A DNA stretch of 64,000 nucleotides from Microbacterium sp. MYb45 (GCF_002979655.1 NZ_PCPG01000001.1:620001-684000); one strand, 5' to 3'. Shown: positions 40,343 through 48,709, counted from the first letter of the stretch. The notes: generated by a model from the sequence alone, not told the origin. Program-made: numbers and translations.

Positions 40343-40520
40343 AGCTTTACTCCCAGGGGTGAGGGGATGTCACCGGGGTCGGCGCAGTTGGCGCCGACGG
40401 CAACCATGACAGCCTACGCCAGTGCGGGAGCCGGCCCCTCGCATCGCACTCGGGAGGGCGGCGGTATAGAAACGGCGCTGCACGGACGCCTTTGCTCCGC
40501 CGAGGTGAAAGAATGGAGGG

Positions 40521-41705
40521 GTGACTGCGATCGAGCCGAATGCCGTTCCCTTTGCCTCGCCTGCTGCCGCGGGTGGTGCACCCTTCGTGACCACGCCGGT
40601 CGACTATGACGCGATCCTCCTCGCGGGCTTCGGGGGGCCCGAGGGGCAGGAAGATGTCATCCCGTTCCTGCGCAACGTGACCCGCGGTCGAGGAATCCCC
40701 GACGAACGGCTCGAGGAGGTCGCGCACCACTACCGGCATTTCGGCGGGGTGAGTCCGATCAACGGACAGAACCGCGTGCTCAAGGAAGCCCTCGAGAACG
40801 CCCTCGCCGCACGCGGCATCACGCTCCCCGTCTACTGGGGCAACCGCAACTGGGCTCCGTATCTCGAAGAGGTCGTGACCGAGGCCTCGACCAATGGTCA
40901 CAACACGCTGCTGGCCTTCGCCACCAGCGCCTACAGTTCGTTCTCCAGCTGCCGTCAGTACCGCGAGGACTTCGCTCGCATCCTGGAGGAGACCGGGCTC
41001 GGGGAGACCGTGACGATCGACAAGATCCGGCCTTTCTACGACCACCCCGGTTTCGTGGAGGCGTTCGAGACGGGAGTCCGTGAGGCTGTCCAAGGCTTCC
41101 TGGCCGACGGTATCGCGGCGGCGGACATCCAGATCCTCTTCTCCACCCACAGCATCCCGACGGCCGACGCGGAGCGCTCCGGCGCGCGAGACATCGACTG
41201 GGGAGCGGGAGGCGCGTACGCCGCTCAGCATCTCGCCGTGGCTGCCTGGGTCATGGATCGGGTTCGCCAGACGGTTCCCGCAGCGGCCGACGTCTCGTGG
41301 GAGCTCGTCTACCAGTCCCGGTCCGGGCCCGCCTCGCAGCCGTGGCTCGAGCCCGACGTGTGCGACGTGATCGGTGAACTGCCCGACCGCGGACGCAAGG
41401 CAGTGGCGGTCGTCCCCGTCGGTTTCATGAGCGATCACATGGAGGTCCTGTGGGACCTCGACACCGAGGCCGCGGAGGCCGCGGAAGAGGCCGGACTCGC
41501 CTTCACGCGAACCCCCACCCCCGGTGTCTCACCGGCATTCGTCGACGGCATCGTGGACCTGATCGAGGAACGTCTCCAAGGTCGCCCCAACGAGGATCGT
41601 GCCCATGTTACGACGCTCCCCGGCGGCTTCGACGTCTGCCGACCCGGGTGCTGTGAGAACATCCGTGCGGGGTTCAAGCCCGCCGCCGCCGGCATCGCCC
41701 CATGA
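40521..41705 (+). CDS. cpfC: coproporphyrin III ferrochelatase
   Basis: This 394-residue enzyme inserts Fe2+ into the porphyrin ring. AILLAGFGGPEGQEDVIPFL, GVSPINGQNRVL, the catalytic-His segment FSTHSIPTADAE, YQSRSGPASQPWLEPDV and VVPVGFMSDHMEVLWDLD are the ferrochelatase blocks. In actinobacteria the partner is coproporphyrin III (established for the family), hence cpfC rather than hemH. The C-terminal DVCRPGCCENI supplies three Cys of the [2Fe-2S] cluster type found in actinobacterial enzymes. Its GTG start follows an AAGAAT hexamer (40509-40514) at leaderless spacing. Confidence 0.95.
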   Translation: MTAIEPNAVPFASPAAAGGAPFVTTPVDYDAILLAGFGGPEGQEDVIPFLRNVTRGRGIPDERLEEVAHHYRHFGGVSPINGQNRVLKEALENALAARGITLPVYWGNRNWAPYLEEVVTEASTNGHNTLLAFATSAYSSFSSCRQYREDFARILEETGLGETVTIDKIRPFYDHPGFVEAFETGVREAVQGFLADGIAAADIQILFSTHSIPTADAERSGARDIDWGAGGAYAAQHLAVAAWVMDRVRQTVPAAADVSWELVYQSRSGPASQPWLEPDVCDVIGELPDRGRKAVAVVPVGFMSDHMEVLWDLDTEAAEAAEEAGLAFTRTPTPGVSPAFVDGIVDLIEERLQGRPNEDRAHVTTLPGGFDVCRPGCCENIRAGFKPAAAGIAP

Positions 41706-41730
41706 CCTCGGAGCCGATCCGCGCCGCTTC

Positions 41731-41736
41731 TAGGAT
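41731..41736 (+). promoter_or_regulatory. -10 hexamer TAGGAT for rpiB
   Basis: TAGGAT ends 7 nt before ATG 41744. It supports that start over ATG 41702, which overlaps the ferrochelatase stop. Confidence 0.5.
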
Positions 41737-41743
41737 GGGAGTC

Positions 41744-42229
41744 ATGCGCATCCACATCGCCACCGACCATGCGGGACTCGACTTCTCCACGCAGTTGCAA
41801 GAGCACCTGCGCGCTGCGGGGTATGAGGTCGTCGATCATGGCCCGATCGAGTACGACGCGGTCGACGACTACCCGGCGTTCTGCATCCGCGCGGCGCAGG
41901 CGGTCATCGCCGACCAGCGCGACGGTGTCGAAGCCCTCGGTGTGGTCTTCGGCGGTTCGGGGAACGGTGAGCAGATCGCAGCGAACAAGGTTGCGGGGGT
42001 GCGGGCCGCTCTGGTCTGGAACCTGTCGACGGCCGAGCTCGCCCGCGAGCACAACGACGCGAACGTCATCTCGATCGGCGCGAGGCAGCACACCTTCGAC
42101 GAGGTGACCTCGTTCATCGACCGGTTCATCCAGACACCGTTCTCGGGTGATGAACGCCATGTGCGGCGGATCGGGCAGATCGCGGACTTCGAGCGCGACG
42201 GGTCCCTGCTCCCGGATCCGCGGGGCTGA
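41744..42229 (+). CDS. rpiB: ribose-5-phosphate isomerase B
   Basis: This 161-residue enzyme interconverts ribose-5-phosphate and ribulose-5-phosphate in the pentose phosphate pathway. MRIHIATDHAGL opens the Rossmann-type fold. Cys47 in DYPAFCIRAA is the catalytic base position of the family. GGSGNGEQIAANK (70-82) forms the phosphate-binding anion hole, and VISIGARQHT is conserved. The ATG at 41744 fits the family start and a TAGGAT hexamer. A 14-residue extension from ATG 41702 would couple it to cpfC by ATGA and cannot be excluded. Confidence 0.94.
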   Translation: MRIHIATDHAGLDFSTQLQEHLRAAGYEVVDHGPIEYDAVDDYPAFCIRAAQAVIADQRDGVEALGVVFGGSGNGEQIAANKVAGVRAALVWNLSTAELAREHNDANVISIGARQHTFDEVTSFIDRFIQTPFSGDERHVRRIGQIADFERDGSLLPDPRG

Positions 42230-42230
42230 C

Positions 42231-43229
42231 ATGCCCGAGGGCCACTCCGTTCACCGGATCGCATGACAGTTCGATCGCAACTTCGTGGGCAAGACTCTGA
42301 GCGCGTCCAGTCCACAGGGACGGTTCGCCGAGGGAGCCGCGGTTCTCGACGGACGTGCGGCGGTGAGTGTGCAGGCCGTCGGCAAGCAGATGTTCCTCGA
42401 GACGGAGGGCGACCTCTGGCTGCGGGTGCACCTCGGTCTCTACGGTGCCTGGGACTTCGCCGGTGAGATCATCGTCGATCCGACGATAGCCTCCGCCAAC
42501 GGGCGGATGGGGCAGACGAACCAGCGCGGCACCGTCCTCGACGACCCCATCCTGGATGATGCCGGCGAGAACTCCCTCGCGTCCATCGGGGCACCACGCC
42601 GCACGAGGGTGCACGTCCGCATGTCGGAGCAGACGAAGGGCCTCGCCGATGAGGGGCTCGAATGGCCGCCTCCGGTCGTGGGACAGGTTCGTCTGCGCCT
42701 CATGACCGACATCACCGCCGCCGACCTGCGTGGCCCGACGGCATGCGTGCTCCAGACGCCGGAGGAGATGCTGGCGACGGTCGCGAAGCTCGGGCCCGAC
42801 CCGCTGGTCGGGGACCCGGTCGAGAATGAGGAGCGGTTCGTCCGGGCGATCGGGAAGAGGTCGACGGTCATCGCCTTGCTTCTCATGGACCAGTCCGTCG
42901 TCAGCGGGATCGGGAACGTCTACCGCGCCGAGATGCTCTATCGGCAGCGGTTGAACCCGCATACTCCGGGTCGAGACGTTCCGGAAGAGGTCGTGCGCGC
43001 GCTCTGGCACGATTGGGTGCGACTGCTGGCGATCGGTGTCGAGACCGGCCAGATGATGACGATGGACGGTCTCACGGGCGAGGACTACCGCGCCGCGATG
43101 GCGAACCGCGACGACCGGCACTGGGTCTATCACCGGGCGGGGTTGCCGTGCCGGGTCTGTGGCACAGAGATCGCGCTCGAGGAGATCGGCGCTCGCAAGC
43201 TGTACTGGTGCCCGCGCTGCCAGGCGTGA
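42231..43229 (+). pseudogene. Fpg/Nei-family DNA glycosylase interrupted by an in-frame TGA
   Basis: The family start MPEGHSVHRIA is encoded from ATG 42231. Codon 12 is then TGA (42264-42266), followed in the same frame by QFDRNFVGKTL and about 320 intact residues. Relatives have Arg at this place (RIARQF), so CGA to TGA, one base, explains it. The intact part has VGKQMFLE with the beta-hairpin Lys, the helix-two-turn-helix SGIGNVYRAEMLYRQRLNPH and a four-Cys zinc finger CRVCG/CPRC. Translation restarting at GTG 42285 would lack Pro2 and Glu3, the catalytic nucleophile and acid. Either a recent nonsense mutation or a sequencing error is likely. Confidence 0.85.
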
Positions 43230-43256
43230 CCGGACTGTGCACCCCCGCATCCGTTC

Positions 43257-43262
43257 TAGGCT
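43257..43262 (+). promoter_or_regulatory. -10 hexamer TAGGCT for the PaiB-like gene
   Basis: TAGGCT ends 6 nt before ATG 43269, and no ribosome site is present. Confidence 0.55.
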
Positions 43263-43268
43263 GATCGC

Positions 43269-43910
43269 ATGCGACAGAATCCGAGCTTCACGCTCGCCGA
43301 CGTGGCCGAGATCCGCCGGGTGATCGAGATGAGCCCCTGGGCGACGATCATGAGCGCCGGTGATGACGGTCTCGTCGCTTCGCACTATGCGGTGCTTCTG
43401 GACGAGACGCGCGACGACCTCACCATCGTCGGGCACGTCGGCCGCCCGGACGACCTCATCCACGGTATTGGGGAGCGCGAGCTCCTCGTCGTGTTCCAGG
43501 GGCCGCACGGCTACGTGTCGCCCGGCTGGTACGACGACGTGCAGGCGGTGCCGACGTGGAACTACACCGCCGTGCACCTCGCCGGTGTGCCGGAGATCCT
43601 CTCCGACGAAAAGAACCTGGTGGTACTGGATCAGCTCGTCGCGCGATTCGAGTCGCGGATGCCGGAGCCGAAGCTGATGTGGGAACGACCGAACGATGCC
43701 GCTTTCGTCCAGCGACTCGCTGCCGGCACAGTGGGGTTCCGGCTGACGCCCACCCGTGTGGTCGCGAAGCGCAAGCTCAGCCAGAACAAGCCGGTCGAGA
43801 CGATCGAGACGGTGATCAGCGCCCTCCGGTCGGACGGTCCGTATTCGAACCCGGCTCTCGCGGAAGAGATGCGACGTGCCCAGGATGCCAGGACCGGAGG
43901 GCGGCGATGA
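43269..43910 (+). CDS. PaiB-like FMN-binding protein
   Basis: This 213-residue protein has the split-barrel flavin-binding fold of the PaiB family (PF04299): SPWATIMSAGDDGLVASHYAVL, VGHVGRPDDLI, the diagnostic PTWNYTAVHLAG, and VGFRLTPTRVVAKRKLSQNK. Bacillus PaiB is described as a negative regulator of sporulation and protease genes, but most members are probably flavin- or heme-binding proteins; no DNA-binding domain is visible. It overlaps the following amidohydrolase gene by ATGA. The leaderless-type hexamer marks its start. Confidence 0.88.
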   Translation: MRQNPSFTLADVAEIRRVIEMSPWATIMSAGDDGLVASHYAVLLDETRDDLTIVGHVGRPDDLIHGIGERELLVVFQGPHGYVSPGWYDDVQAVPTWNYTAVHLAGVPEILSDEKNLVVLDQLVARFESRMPEPKLMWERPNDAAFVQRLAAGTVGFRLTPTRVVAKRKLSQNKPVETIETVISALRSDGPYSNPALAEEMRRAQDARTGGRR

Positions 43911-45406
43911 CAGATGGCGACGCGGTGGTCGGCACGGTCAGGGCTACGAGGATCGTCGGCCCCGGTCGTGAGTTCCTGATCGACGATGAGCCCGTCGACA
44001 TCCACATCGCCGACGGGTTCATCGCCGATATCGCCCCCACCGGAGCGCTTCCCTCGCGGGGGGAGGTGCTCGATGTCGAAGGAGCGTGGGCGGTCCCCGG
44101 GCTCTGGGACAACCACGTCCACACCGTCCAGTGGGCGCTGACCGCGGAGCGCGCTCCGTTGGGTCATGCGGTCTCCGCGGCGGCTGCGGCGCACGCGATG
44201 AGCGGTGTCGTCCCCTTGCCGGACGGGCGCCGCGTCGGCACCGGGTTCCGTGATGCTCTCTGGCCGGATCGGCCGACCCTCGAGCTTCTGGACGCTGCCA
44301 CCGGTGCGGTCCCCACTTACCTGATCAACGCGGATGTGCACAGCGTCTGGCTGAACTCTGCAGCGCTTGCGCGTGAGGGTTTCCGAAGCGACGACGGCCT
44401 GCTCCGTGAGACGGATGCCTTCGAGATCTCGCGTCGATTGAATGCAGTCGACGCCGCGCACGGCGACAGCGCGATGCGGCGAGCCGGCGAGCAGGCGGCC
44501 GCACGGGGTGTCACGGGTGTCGTCGACTTCGACATGGCCTGGGGTGCCGATGCATGGCCGCGCCGGATCCGGGATGGCTTCGCCGCGCATCGCGTGGAGT
44601 TCGCCGTGTATCCGTTCGATCTCGATCGGGCGATCGCCGCAGGGCTCCGCACCGGCGAGCCGCATGAGGAGCCTGATGCGCCCGCAGCGGGCCGCGGTCT
44701 CGTCCACATGGGACCGCTGAAGGTGATCACCGATGGGTCTCTGGGCACGAGGACGGCCGCGTGCTCGCACCCCTACCCGCACGATCCTGACAACTTCGGC
44801 ATGCTGACGGTGCCCTCCGACGAGCTCGTCGACCTGCTGACACGAGCGGCAGGCGCGGGGTTGGCGGTGGCCGTGCATGCGATCGGCGACCGTGCCGTGA
44901 CGTCGGCACTGGACGCCTTCACCACAACCGGGGCTGTGGGCTCGATCGAGCATGTGCAGCTCGTGCGGCACGCGGATCTGGCGCGCTTCGGACGCCTCGG
45001 GGTCGTTGCGAGCGTCCAGCCACAGCATGCCGTCGACGACCGTGAGCTCGTGGACCGGCTGTGGAGTGGGCAGACCGCGATCGGCTATCCGTTGGCTTCG
45101 CTGCGCGATGCGGGGGCCGAGATGCGCTTCGGTTCCGACGCGCCCGTCGCCCCCCTCGATCCATGGCAGGCCATCTCCGCGGCGGTGTCGCGGACGGAGG
45201 ACGATCGGGCACCCTGGCATCCCGAAGAGCGGATCACGATCGGTCAGGCGCTCGAGGCGAGCGTGCGCACCTCGCTGCGACCGGGAGAGCCCGCCGACAT
45301 CGTCGTGTGTGGCGCGGACCCCCTCGTGGCGAGCGGGGAGACGCTGCGCGGGATGCCGGTCTGGGCCACGTTGCTCGCCGGGCGCCGCACCCACGCGGGT
45401 TCGTAG
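43907..45406 (+). CDS. amidohydrolase family protein (YtcJ-like)
   Basis: This 499-residue metal-dependent hydrolase has the composite-domain start DIHIADGFIADIAP and a TIM barrel. Metal-site motifs are GLWDNHVHTVQ, GPLKVITDGSLGTRTAACS, HAIGDRAV, the EHVQLV strand and FGSDAPVAPLDPWQ. This combination, including the large insert after the first metal motif, is that of the amidohydrolase-3/YtcJ group, which hydrolyses N-acyl or imide substrates. The true substrate is unknown. ATG 43907 overlaps the PaiB-like stop by 4 bp. A 15-bp hairpin follows the 3' end. Confidence 0.85.
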   Translation: MTDGDAVVGTVRATRIVGPGREFLIDDEPVDIHIADGFIADIAPTGALPSRGEVLDVEGAWAVPGLWDNHVHTVQWALTAERAPLGHAVSAAAAAHAMSGVVPLPDGRRVGTGFRDALWPDRPTLELLDAATGAVPTYLINADVHSVWLNSAALAREGFRSDDGLLRETDAFEISRRLNAVDAAHGDSAMRRAGEQAAARGVTGVVDFDMAWGADAWPRRIRDGFAAHRVEFAVYPFDLDRAIAAGLRTGEPHEEPDAPAAGRGLVHMGPLKVITDGSLGTRTAACSHPYPHDPDNFGMLTVPSDELVDLLTRAAGAGLAVAVHAIGDRAVTSALDAFTTTGAVGSIEHVQLVRHADLARFGRLGVVASVQPQHAVDDRELVDRLWSGQTAIGYPLASLRDAGAEMRFGSDAPVAPLDPWQAISAAVSRTEDDRAPWHPEERITIGQALEASVRTSLRPGEPADIVVCGADPLVASGETLRGMPVWATLLAGRRTHAGS

Positions 45407-45424
45407 TCCGCTCCATCACGCAGT

Positions 45425-45458
45425 AGGGCCGGTCCTCCGATGACGGAGAACCGGCCCT
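45425..45458. terminator. convergent hairpin between amidohydrolase and dps
   Basis: AGGGCCGGTCCTCCG (45425-45439) pairs with CGGAGAACCGGCCCT (45444-45458) around a 4-nt loop, with one mismatch (G-U on the minus-strand RNA). It lies between converging genes, so it probably serves both. Confidence 0.65.
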
Positions 45459-45472
45459 TCTGCGGTGGATGA

Positions 45473-45958
45473 TCAGGCGGCGATGTGCGAGACGAGGAAC
45501 CAGCGGTCCTTCTCGAGGCCGCGCTGAATCTCGATCGCGACGTCCTGGCTGGTGAGGTCGACCTCGTCGAGCCCCTCGACGGCAGCCTTGACATCGACCA
45601 GGATCGCGTCGATGTCGGCGATCACGGCGCGGATCAGCTCGTCCGACTGGGTGAAGCCCGCGGGGACGGTGGTCGCGCCGGCCTTCTCAGCCACGGCGCT
45701 GACACGGGCGTCGATCGGCAGGCCGAGGGCGACGATCCGCTCGGCGGCAGTGTCGGCGAAGTCGCCGGCATGCGCGACGATCGTGTCGAGAAGCTCGTGG
45801 ACGCCGACGAAGTTGGCGCCGCGCACGTGCCAGTGCGCCTGCTTGCCGTTGACGGTGAGCGCCTGGAGGCCGAGCACGACAGGGGAGAGGAACTGGGCCG
45901 CCCCTGCAGCCACGGTCGGGTCGATGGCGGTGGTGGAAACGGTCTGTGCCTTGCTCAT
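45473..45958 (-). CDS. dps: Dps family DNA-protection/mini-ferritin protein
   Basis: This 161-residue four-helix protein should form a dodecamer that oxidises and stores iron and protects DNA in starvation and peroxide stress. The inter-subunit ferroxidase site is visible as His42 in AHWHVRG, then Asp69 and Glu73 in DTAAERI. VHELLDTIVAHAGD is the second helix. The N-terminal extension is short and has few basic residues, so direct DNA binding is uncertain. ATG 45958 has an excellent GGAGGAG ribosome site. A TTGCAT...GATACG stretch upstream (about 45985-46001, minus strand) could be its promoter. Confidence 0.93.
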   Translation of the reverse strand: MSKAQTVSTTAIDPTVAAGAAQFLSPVVLGLQALTVNGKQAHWHVRGANFVGVHELLDTIVAHAGDFADTAAERIVALGLPIDARVSAVAEKAGATTVPAGFTQSDELIRAVIADIDAILVDVKAAVEGLDEVDLTSQDVAIEIQRGLEKDRWFLVSHIAA

Positions 45959-46076
45959 CTTGTGCTCCTCCGGAGGGAAATCGCGTATCTGATGTATGCA
46001 ACGCTACTCAGGCTGAGACATTCCGCAAGCAAGCTGAGGCTGGGCTCACTTCCGCATGATTCCGCGGGCATTCGGG

Positions 46077-46082
46077 TAGCCT
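46077..46082 (+). promoter_or_regulatory. -10 hexamer TAGCCT for the gamma carbonic anhydrase gene
   Basis: TAGCCT ends 6 nt before ATG 46089, the leaderless spacing. Confidence 0.55.
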
Positions 46083-46088
46083 CGCCTC

Positions 46089-46625
46089 ATGAGCATCGCT
46101 GCCGGAGCTTCCGTCCTCGCCCTGCCGAACAGCGTCCCGTCGATCGCTGACACGGCGTTCGTCGCGGAGGGCGCCCGCATCATCGGAAACGTCTCGCTCG
46201 CGGCCGGCGCCAGCGTCTGGTACAACGCCGTGCTCCGCGGCGACTCTGCAGGAATCTTCATCGGACCGGACTCCAACGTGCAGGACAACGTCTCGGTGCA
46301 CGTGGATTCCGACCACCCCGTATCTGTCGGCACAAAGGTGTCCATCGGCCACAACGCGGTCGTGCACGGTTGCACGATCGGCGACGGCACGCTCATCGGC
46401 ATGGGCGCCGTGATACTCAGCGGAGCGAGGATCGGTGCCGGGTGTCTGATCGCCGGGGGTGCGGTCGTGCTCGGCGAGGCCGAGATCCCGGCTGGTTCGC
46501 TGGTGGCCGGGGTCCCCGCGAAGGTGCGTCGGGGGCTCAGCGACGAGGAGCGAGCGGGTCTCATCGCCAATGCCGATATCTACCTCGTGCACTCGCGGAA
46601 CCACTCCGCGGCTACCCGGGCGTGA
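46089..46625 (+). CDS. gamma carbonic anhydrase family protein
   Basis: This 178-residue left-handed beta-helix protein has many hexapeptide repeats of the [IV]-x-x-[GA]-x form (IIGNVSLAAGASVWYNAVL, IGDGTLIGMGAVIL). The three zinc-ligand positions of gamma carbonic anhydrases are occupied by His71, His88 and His93. A C-terminal helix closes the trimer. Many homologues (YrdA/CaiE-like) lack measurable anhydrase activity, so the reaction is uncertain. ATG 46089 follows TAGCCT. tRNA-Met follows 30 bp downstream. Confidence 0.9.
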   Translation: MSIAAGASVLALPNSVPSIADTAFVAEGARIIGNVSLAAGASVWYNAVLRGDSAGIFIGPDSNVQDNVSVHVDSDHPVSVGTKVSIGHNAVVHGCTIGDGTLIGMGAVILSGARIGAGCLIAGGAVVLGEAEIPAGSLVAGVPAKVRRGLSDEERAGLIANADIYLVHSRNHSAATRA

Positions 46626-46655
46626 CCGTCTCGGCCGCTAGGCTGAGAGACGTAA

Positions 46656-46729
46656 GGGGCGGTGGCCAAGCTGGTTAAGGCAGTGGGCTCATAACCCAAC
46701 GATCGCGGGTTCAAGTCCCGCCCGCCCTA
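46656..46729 (+). tRNA. tRNA-Met (CAT), probably elongator
   Basis: The acceptor GGGGCGG/CCGCCCT pairs with one G-U at the end. The anticodon loop CTCATAA carries CAT, and the T-arm GCGGGTTCAAGTCCCGC is intact. The anticodon stem has three G-C pairs next to the loop and a G-A mismatch at its top. Met is most likely; lysidine-modified Ile(CAT) cannot be fully excluded by eye. TAGGCT (46639-46644) may be the promoter -10. The last three bases overlap, on the other strand, the stop of the regulator gene. Confidence 0.85.
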
Positions 46730-47359
46730 CGCTTCACCTTCAGCGATTCGTGCGTCGCCACGCGTGAGGAACAGACGGCAGGTGTGACTCGTGACGAACG
46801 GCTCGAGAAGTTTCACCTCGAGCGGGCCGTCACTGTGGCGGAGAACGTCCCTCACCAGCTGAGCATGTACACCGCAGACGAGCTCCTGATCCGCGACGAG
46901 CAGGTCGTGATACTGACACGGGGTGAGGTCGAATCGTAGGGCCCTCTCGTCGACGACCGGGTTCAGGCCGGCATCATCGAGATGCTCGTAGAGCACATCG
47001 ACCTGACGCAGCGCATCGGCCTCGAGCTCGTGCGGGGTCTCGCACGACATCGCCCGCAGCATGCGCCCCCGCGAGATAGCCCCCGCGACGCGAGCGCGCG
47101 CCACGGCGCTCGATGCGGTGTCGTGAACCGGGTGAAACACCACTGGCGGACGGCCACGCTTGCCCAGGACCAGAGTCTCACTGCAGATCAGCCCTTCGTC
47201 CTCGAGCACCCGCACATGATCACGCACGGTGTTGAGGGGTATTCCGCATTGCTCCGCCAACTCACCTGCTGAGCGTCCGGGGGTCTGCTGGATGGCGTGG
47301 AGCAATTGGAGCCGACGGGGTTGTGTCAGCCCGCGGAAGTCATGGGCGCGGCGGGGCAT
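46727..47359 (-). CDS. winged-helix regulator with C-terminal Cys triad (predicted Fe-S sensor)
   Basis: This 210-residue transcription factor has a winged helix-turn-helix at about residues 8-75 (PRRLQLLHAIQQTPGRSAGE, IPLNTVRDHVRVLEDEGLI). Its effector region has Cys148, Cys162 and Cys194 in TPCQYH, LVCGVH and HTCRLF. This Cys-rich C-terminal arrangement resembles SufR-type DeoR/ArsR-like regulators that bind an Fe-S cluster, though the spacing (X13, X31) should be checked. It is divergent from hmp, so NO or redox sensing at the hmp promoter is a sound inference. ATG 47359 gives the usual MPRRAHDFRGL start. Its TAG stop overlaps the tRNA-Met 3' end. Confidence 0.8.
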   Translation of the reverse strand: MPRRAHDFRGLTQPRRLQLLHAIQQTPGRSAGELAEQCGIPLNTVRDHVRVLEDEGLICSETLVLGKRGRPPVVFHPVHDTASSAVARARVAGAISRGRMLRAMSCETPHELEADALRQVDVLYEHLDDAGLNPVVDERALRFDLTPCQYHDLLVADQELVCGVHAQLVRDVLRHSDGPLEVKLLEPFVTSHTCRLFLTRGDARIAEGEA

Positions 47360-47396
47360 GTGGCGAGAGTAGACGGGGAGACGACCGTCGGTCTCA

Positions 47397-47425
47397 CGTT
47401 CGACCGGAAATAAACCGGTAGAACG
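47397..47425. promoter_or_regulatory. candidate operator 1 in the regulator-hmp control region
   Basis: CGTTCGACCGG (47397-47407) and CCGGTAGAACG (47415-47425) are inverted copies matching at 10 of 11 positions around an A/T-only 7-nt centre. It lies between the divergent regulator and hmp genes and is the most symmetrical element there. Confidence 0.6.
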
Positions 47426-47450
47426 GAATGCGATGTCCGCGACGACTCGA

Positions 47451-47468
47451 GATGGTGGAACAACCATC
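47451..47468. promoter_or_regulatory. candidate operator 2 upstream of hmp
   Basis: GATGGT (47451-47456) and ACCATC (47463-47468) form a perfect dyad around GGAACA, 20 nt before the hmp ATG. It differs in sequence from the other dyad and could be a second binding site or affect the leader. Confidence 0.4.
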
Positions 47469-47488
47469 ACGATGAGGGGCGGAAAGCC

Positions 47489-48709
47489 ATGAGACTCACA
47501 TCAGAATCCGAGGCGATCGTCCGAGCGACCGCGGGGGTCGTCGCAGAGCATGCCGACGAGATCACCACTCTCTTCTACCGCGAGATGTTCGCCGTGCATC
47601 CGGAGTTGCTCCGAGTGTTCAACCGGGCGAATCAGGCGATCGGAGAGCAGCCGAAGGCCCTTGCAGCATCGATCGTCGCATTCGCCGTGCAGCTGATCGA
47701 CCCCGAGGCACCCGACTTCGCACCGGTGATGCGTCGAATCGCGCACAAACATGTCTCGCTGGGCATCAAGGCGCGCCAATACACGATCGTCGGCCATCAC
47801 CTCCTCGATGCGGTCGAAACCGTACTCGGCGACGCCGTCACGCCGGAGATCAGGGCCGCATGGGACGAGGTGTACTGGCTCTTCGGATGCTCGCTGATCG
47901 CGGAAGAGGCGAAGCTCTATGCCCTCGGCGGCACCGATCCCGATCACCCCTGGCGGAAGCATCGAGTGGTGGAACGGGTCGAGGAATCGGCTGACGTCGT
48001 GTCGCTCCTCCTCGCTCCGGTCTCCGGAGATGTCGCGACCCACCGCGCGGGGCAGTACGTGGCCATCGCCGTCGATCTACCGGATGGATCGCGCCAGCCG
48101 CGCCAGTACACGATCTCGTCCGGTCCCCGCAGCGACTCGCTGCGCGTGACGATCAAGCGTGTGCGAGCAAACGGGCGCACGCCTGACGGCCAGGTCTCGA
48201 CATGGTTGCACGAGAACGCACATCCGGGAACGCTGCTCGACGTGTCGCAACCTGCTGGCGATGTCGTCGTCGACCACGATGAGACTCCGCTCGTCCTGGT
48301 ATCCGCCGGTATCGGCATCACCCCGGTCGCCGCGATCGTCGAAGACCTCTCGCGCCACTCCCCGGCGCGCACCGTGCGCCTGTTCCATGCCGATCGCTCG
48401 CACGACACTCACGTGCTCTACGCGTCGTTGCGCAGGCAGGTGCTGGCGATGGAAGACGCCCGTGCGCAGAACTGGTATCGAGACGATGCGGGATCGGCGC
48501 CGACTCTTCGACCCGCGTTGTCGGGGCGCATGGACCTCGCCGCCGTCGAGCTGCCGGACGATGCGGACGTCTTCATGTGTGGGCCCTTGGACTTCATGCG
48601 TACATGTCGATCCACACTCCTGGCGCGCGGCGTCCCGCCGGAGCGGATCTCCTACGAGGTGTTCGGACCAGATCTCTGGGCGCAACAGCCGACTGTCGAA
48701 GCGGCCTGA
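47489..48709 (+). CDS. hmp: flavohemoprotein (nitric oxide dioxygenase)
   Basis: This 406-residue enzyme converts NO and O2 to nitrate using NAD(P)H. A globin domain (1-145) has Tyr30 at B10, the proximal His88 in AHKHVSLG and Tyr98. The FAD domain carries HRAGQYVAI and RQYTISSG. The NAD domain shows VSAGIGITPVAAIV and FMCGPLDFM. Domain order and length are those of Hmp. The ATG has a GGGGCGGAAAG purine-rich region 6-8 nt upstream, so it has a leader, unlike many genes here. It is divergent from the Cys-triad regulator, its likely controller. Confidence 0.95.
   Translation: MRLTSESEAIVRATAGVVAEHADEITTLFYREMFAVHPELLRVFNRANQAIGEQPKALAASIVAFAVQLIDPEAPDFAPVMRRIAHKHVSLGIKARQYTIVGHHLLDAVETVLGDAVTPEIRAAWDEVYWLFGCSLIAEEAKLYALGGTDPDHPWRKHRVVERVEESADVVSLLLAPVSGDVATHRAGQYVAIAVDLPDGSRQPRQYTISSGPRSDSLRVTIKRVRANGRTPDGQVSTWLHENAHPGTLLDVSQPAGDVVVDHDETPLVLVSAGIGITPVAAIVEDLSRHSPARTVRLFHADRSHDTHVLYASLRRQVLAMEDARAQNWYRDDAGSAPTLRPALSGRMDLAAVELPDDADVFMCGPLDFMRTCRSTLLARGVPPERISYEVFGPDLWAQQPTVEAA

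Noticed and set aside
42285..43229. Stand-alone gene starting at GTG 42285
   Set aside because: It is the downstream remainder of the Nei/Fpg frame and would lack the catalytic Pro and Glu; described instead as an interrupted gene.
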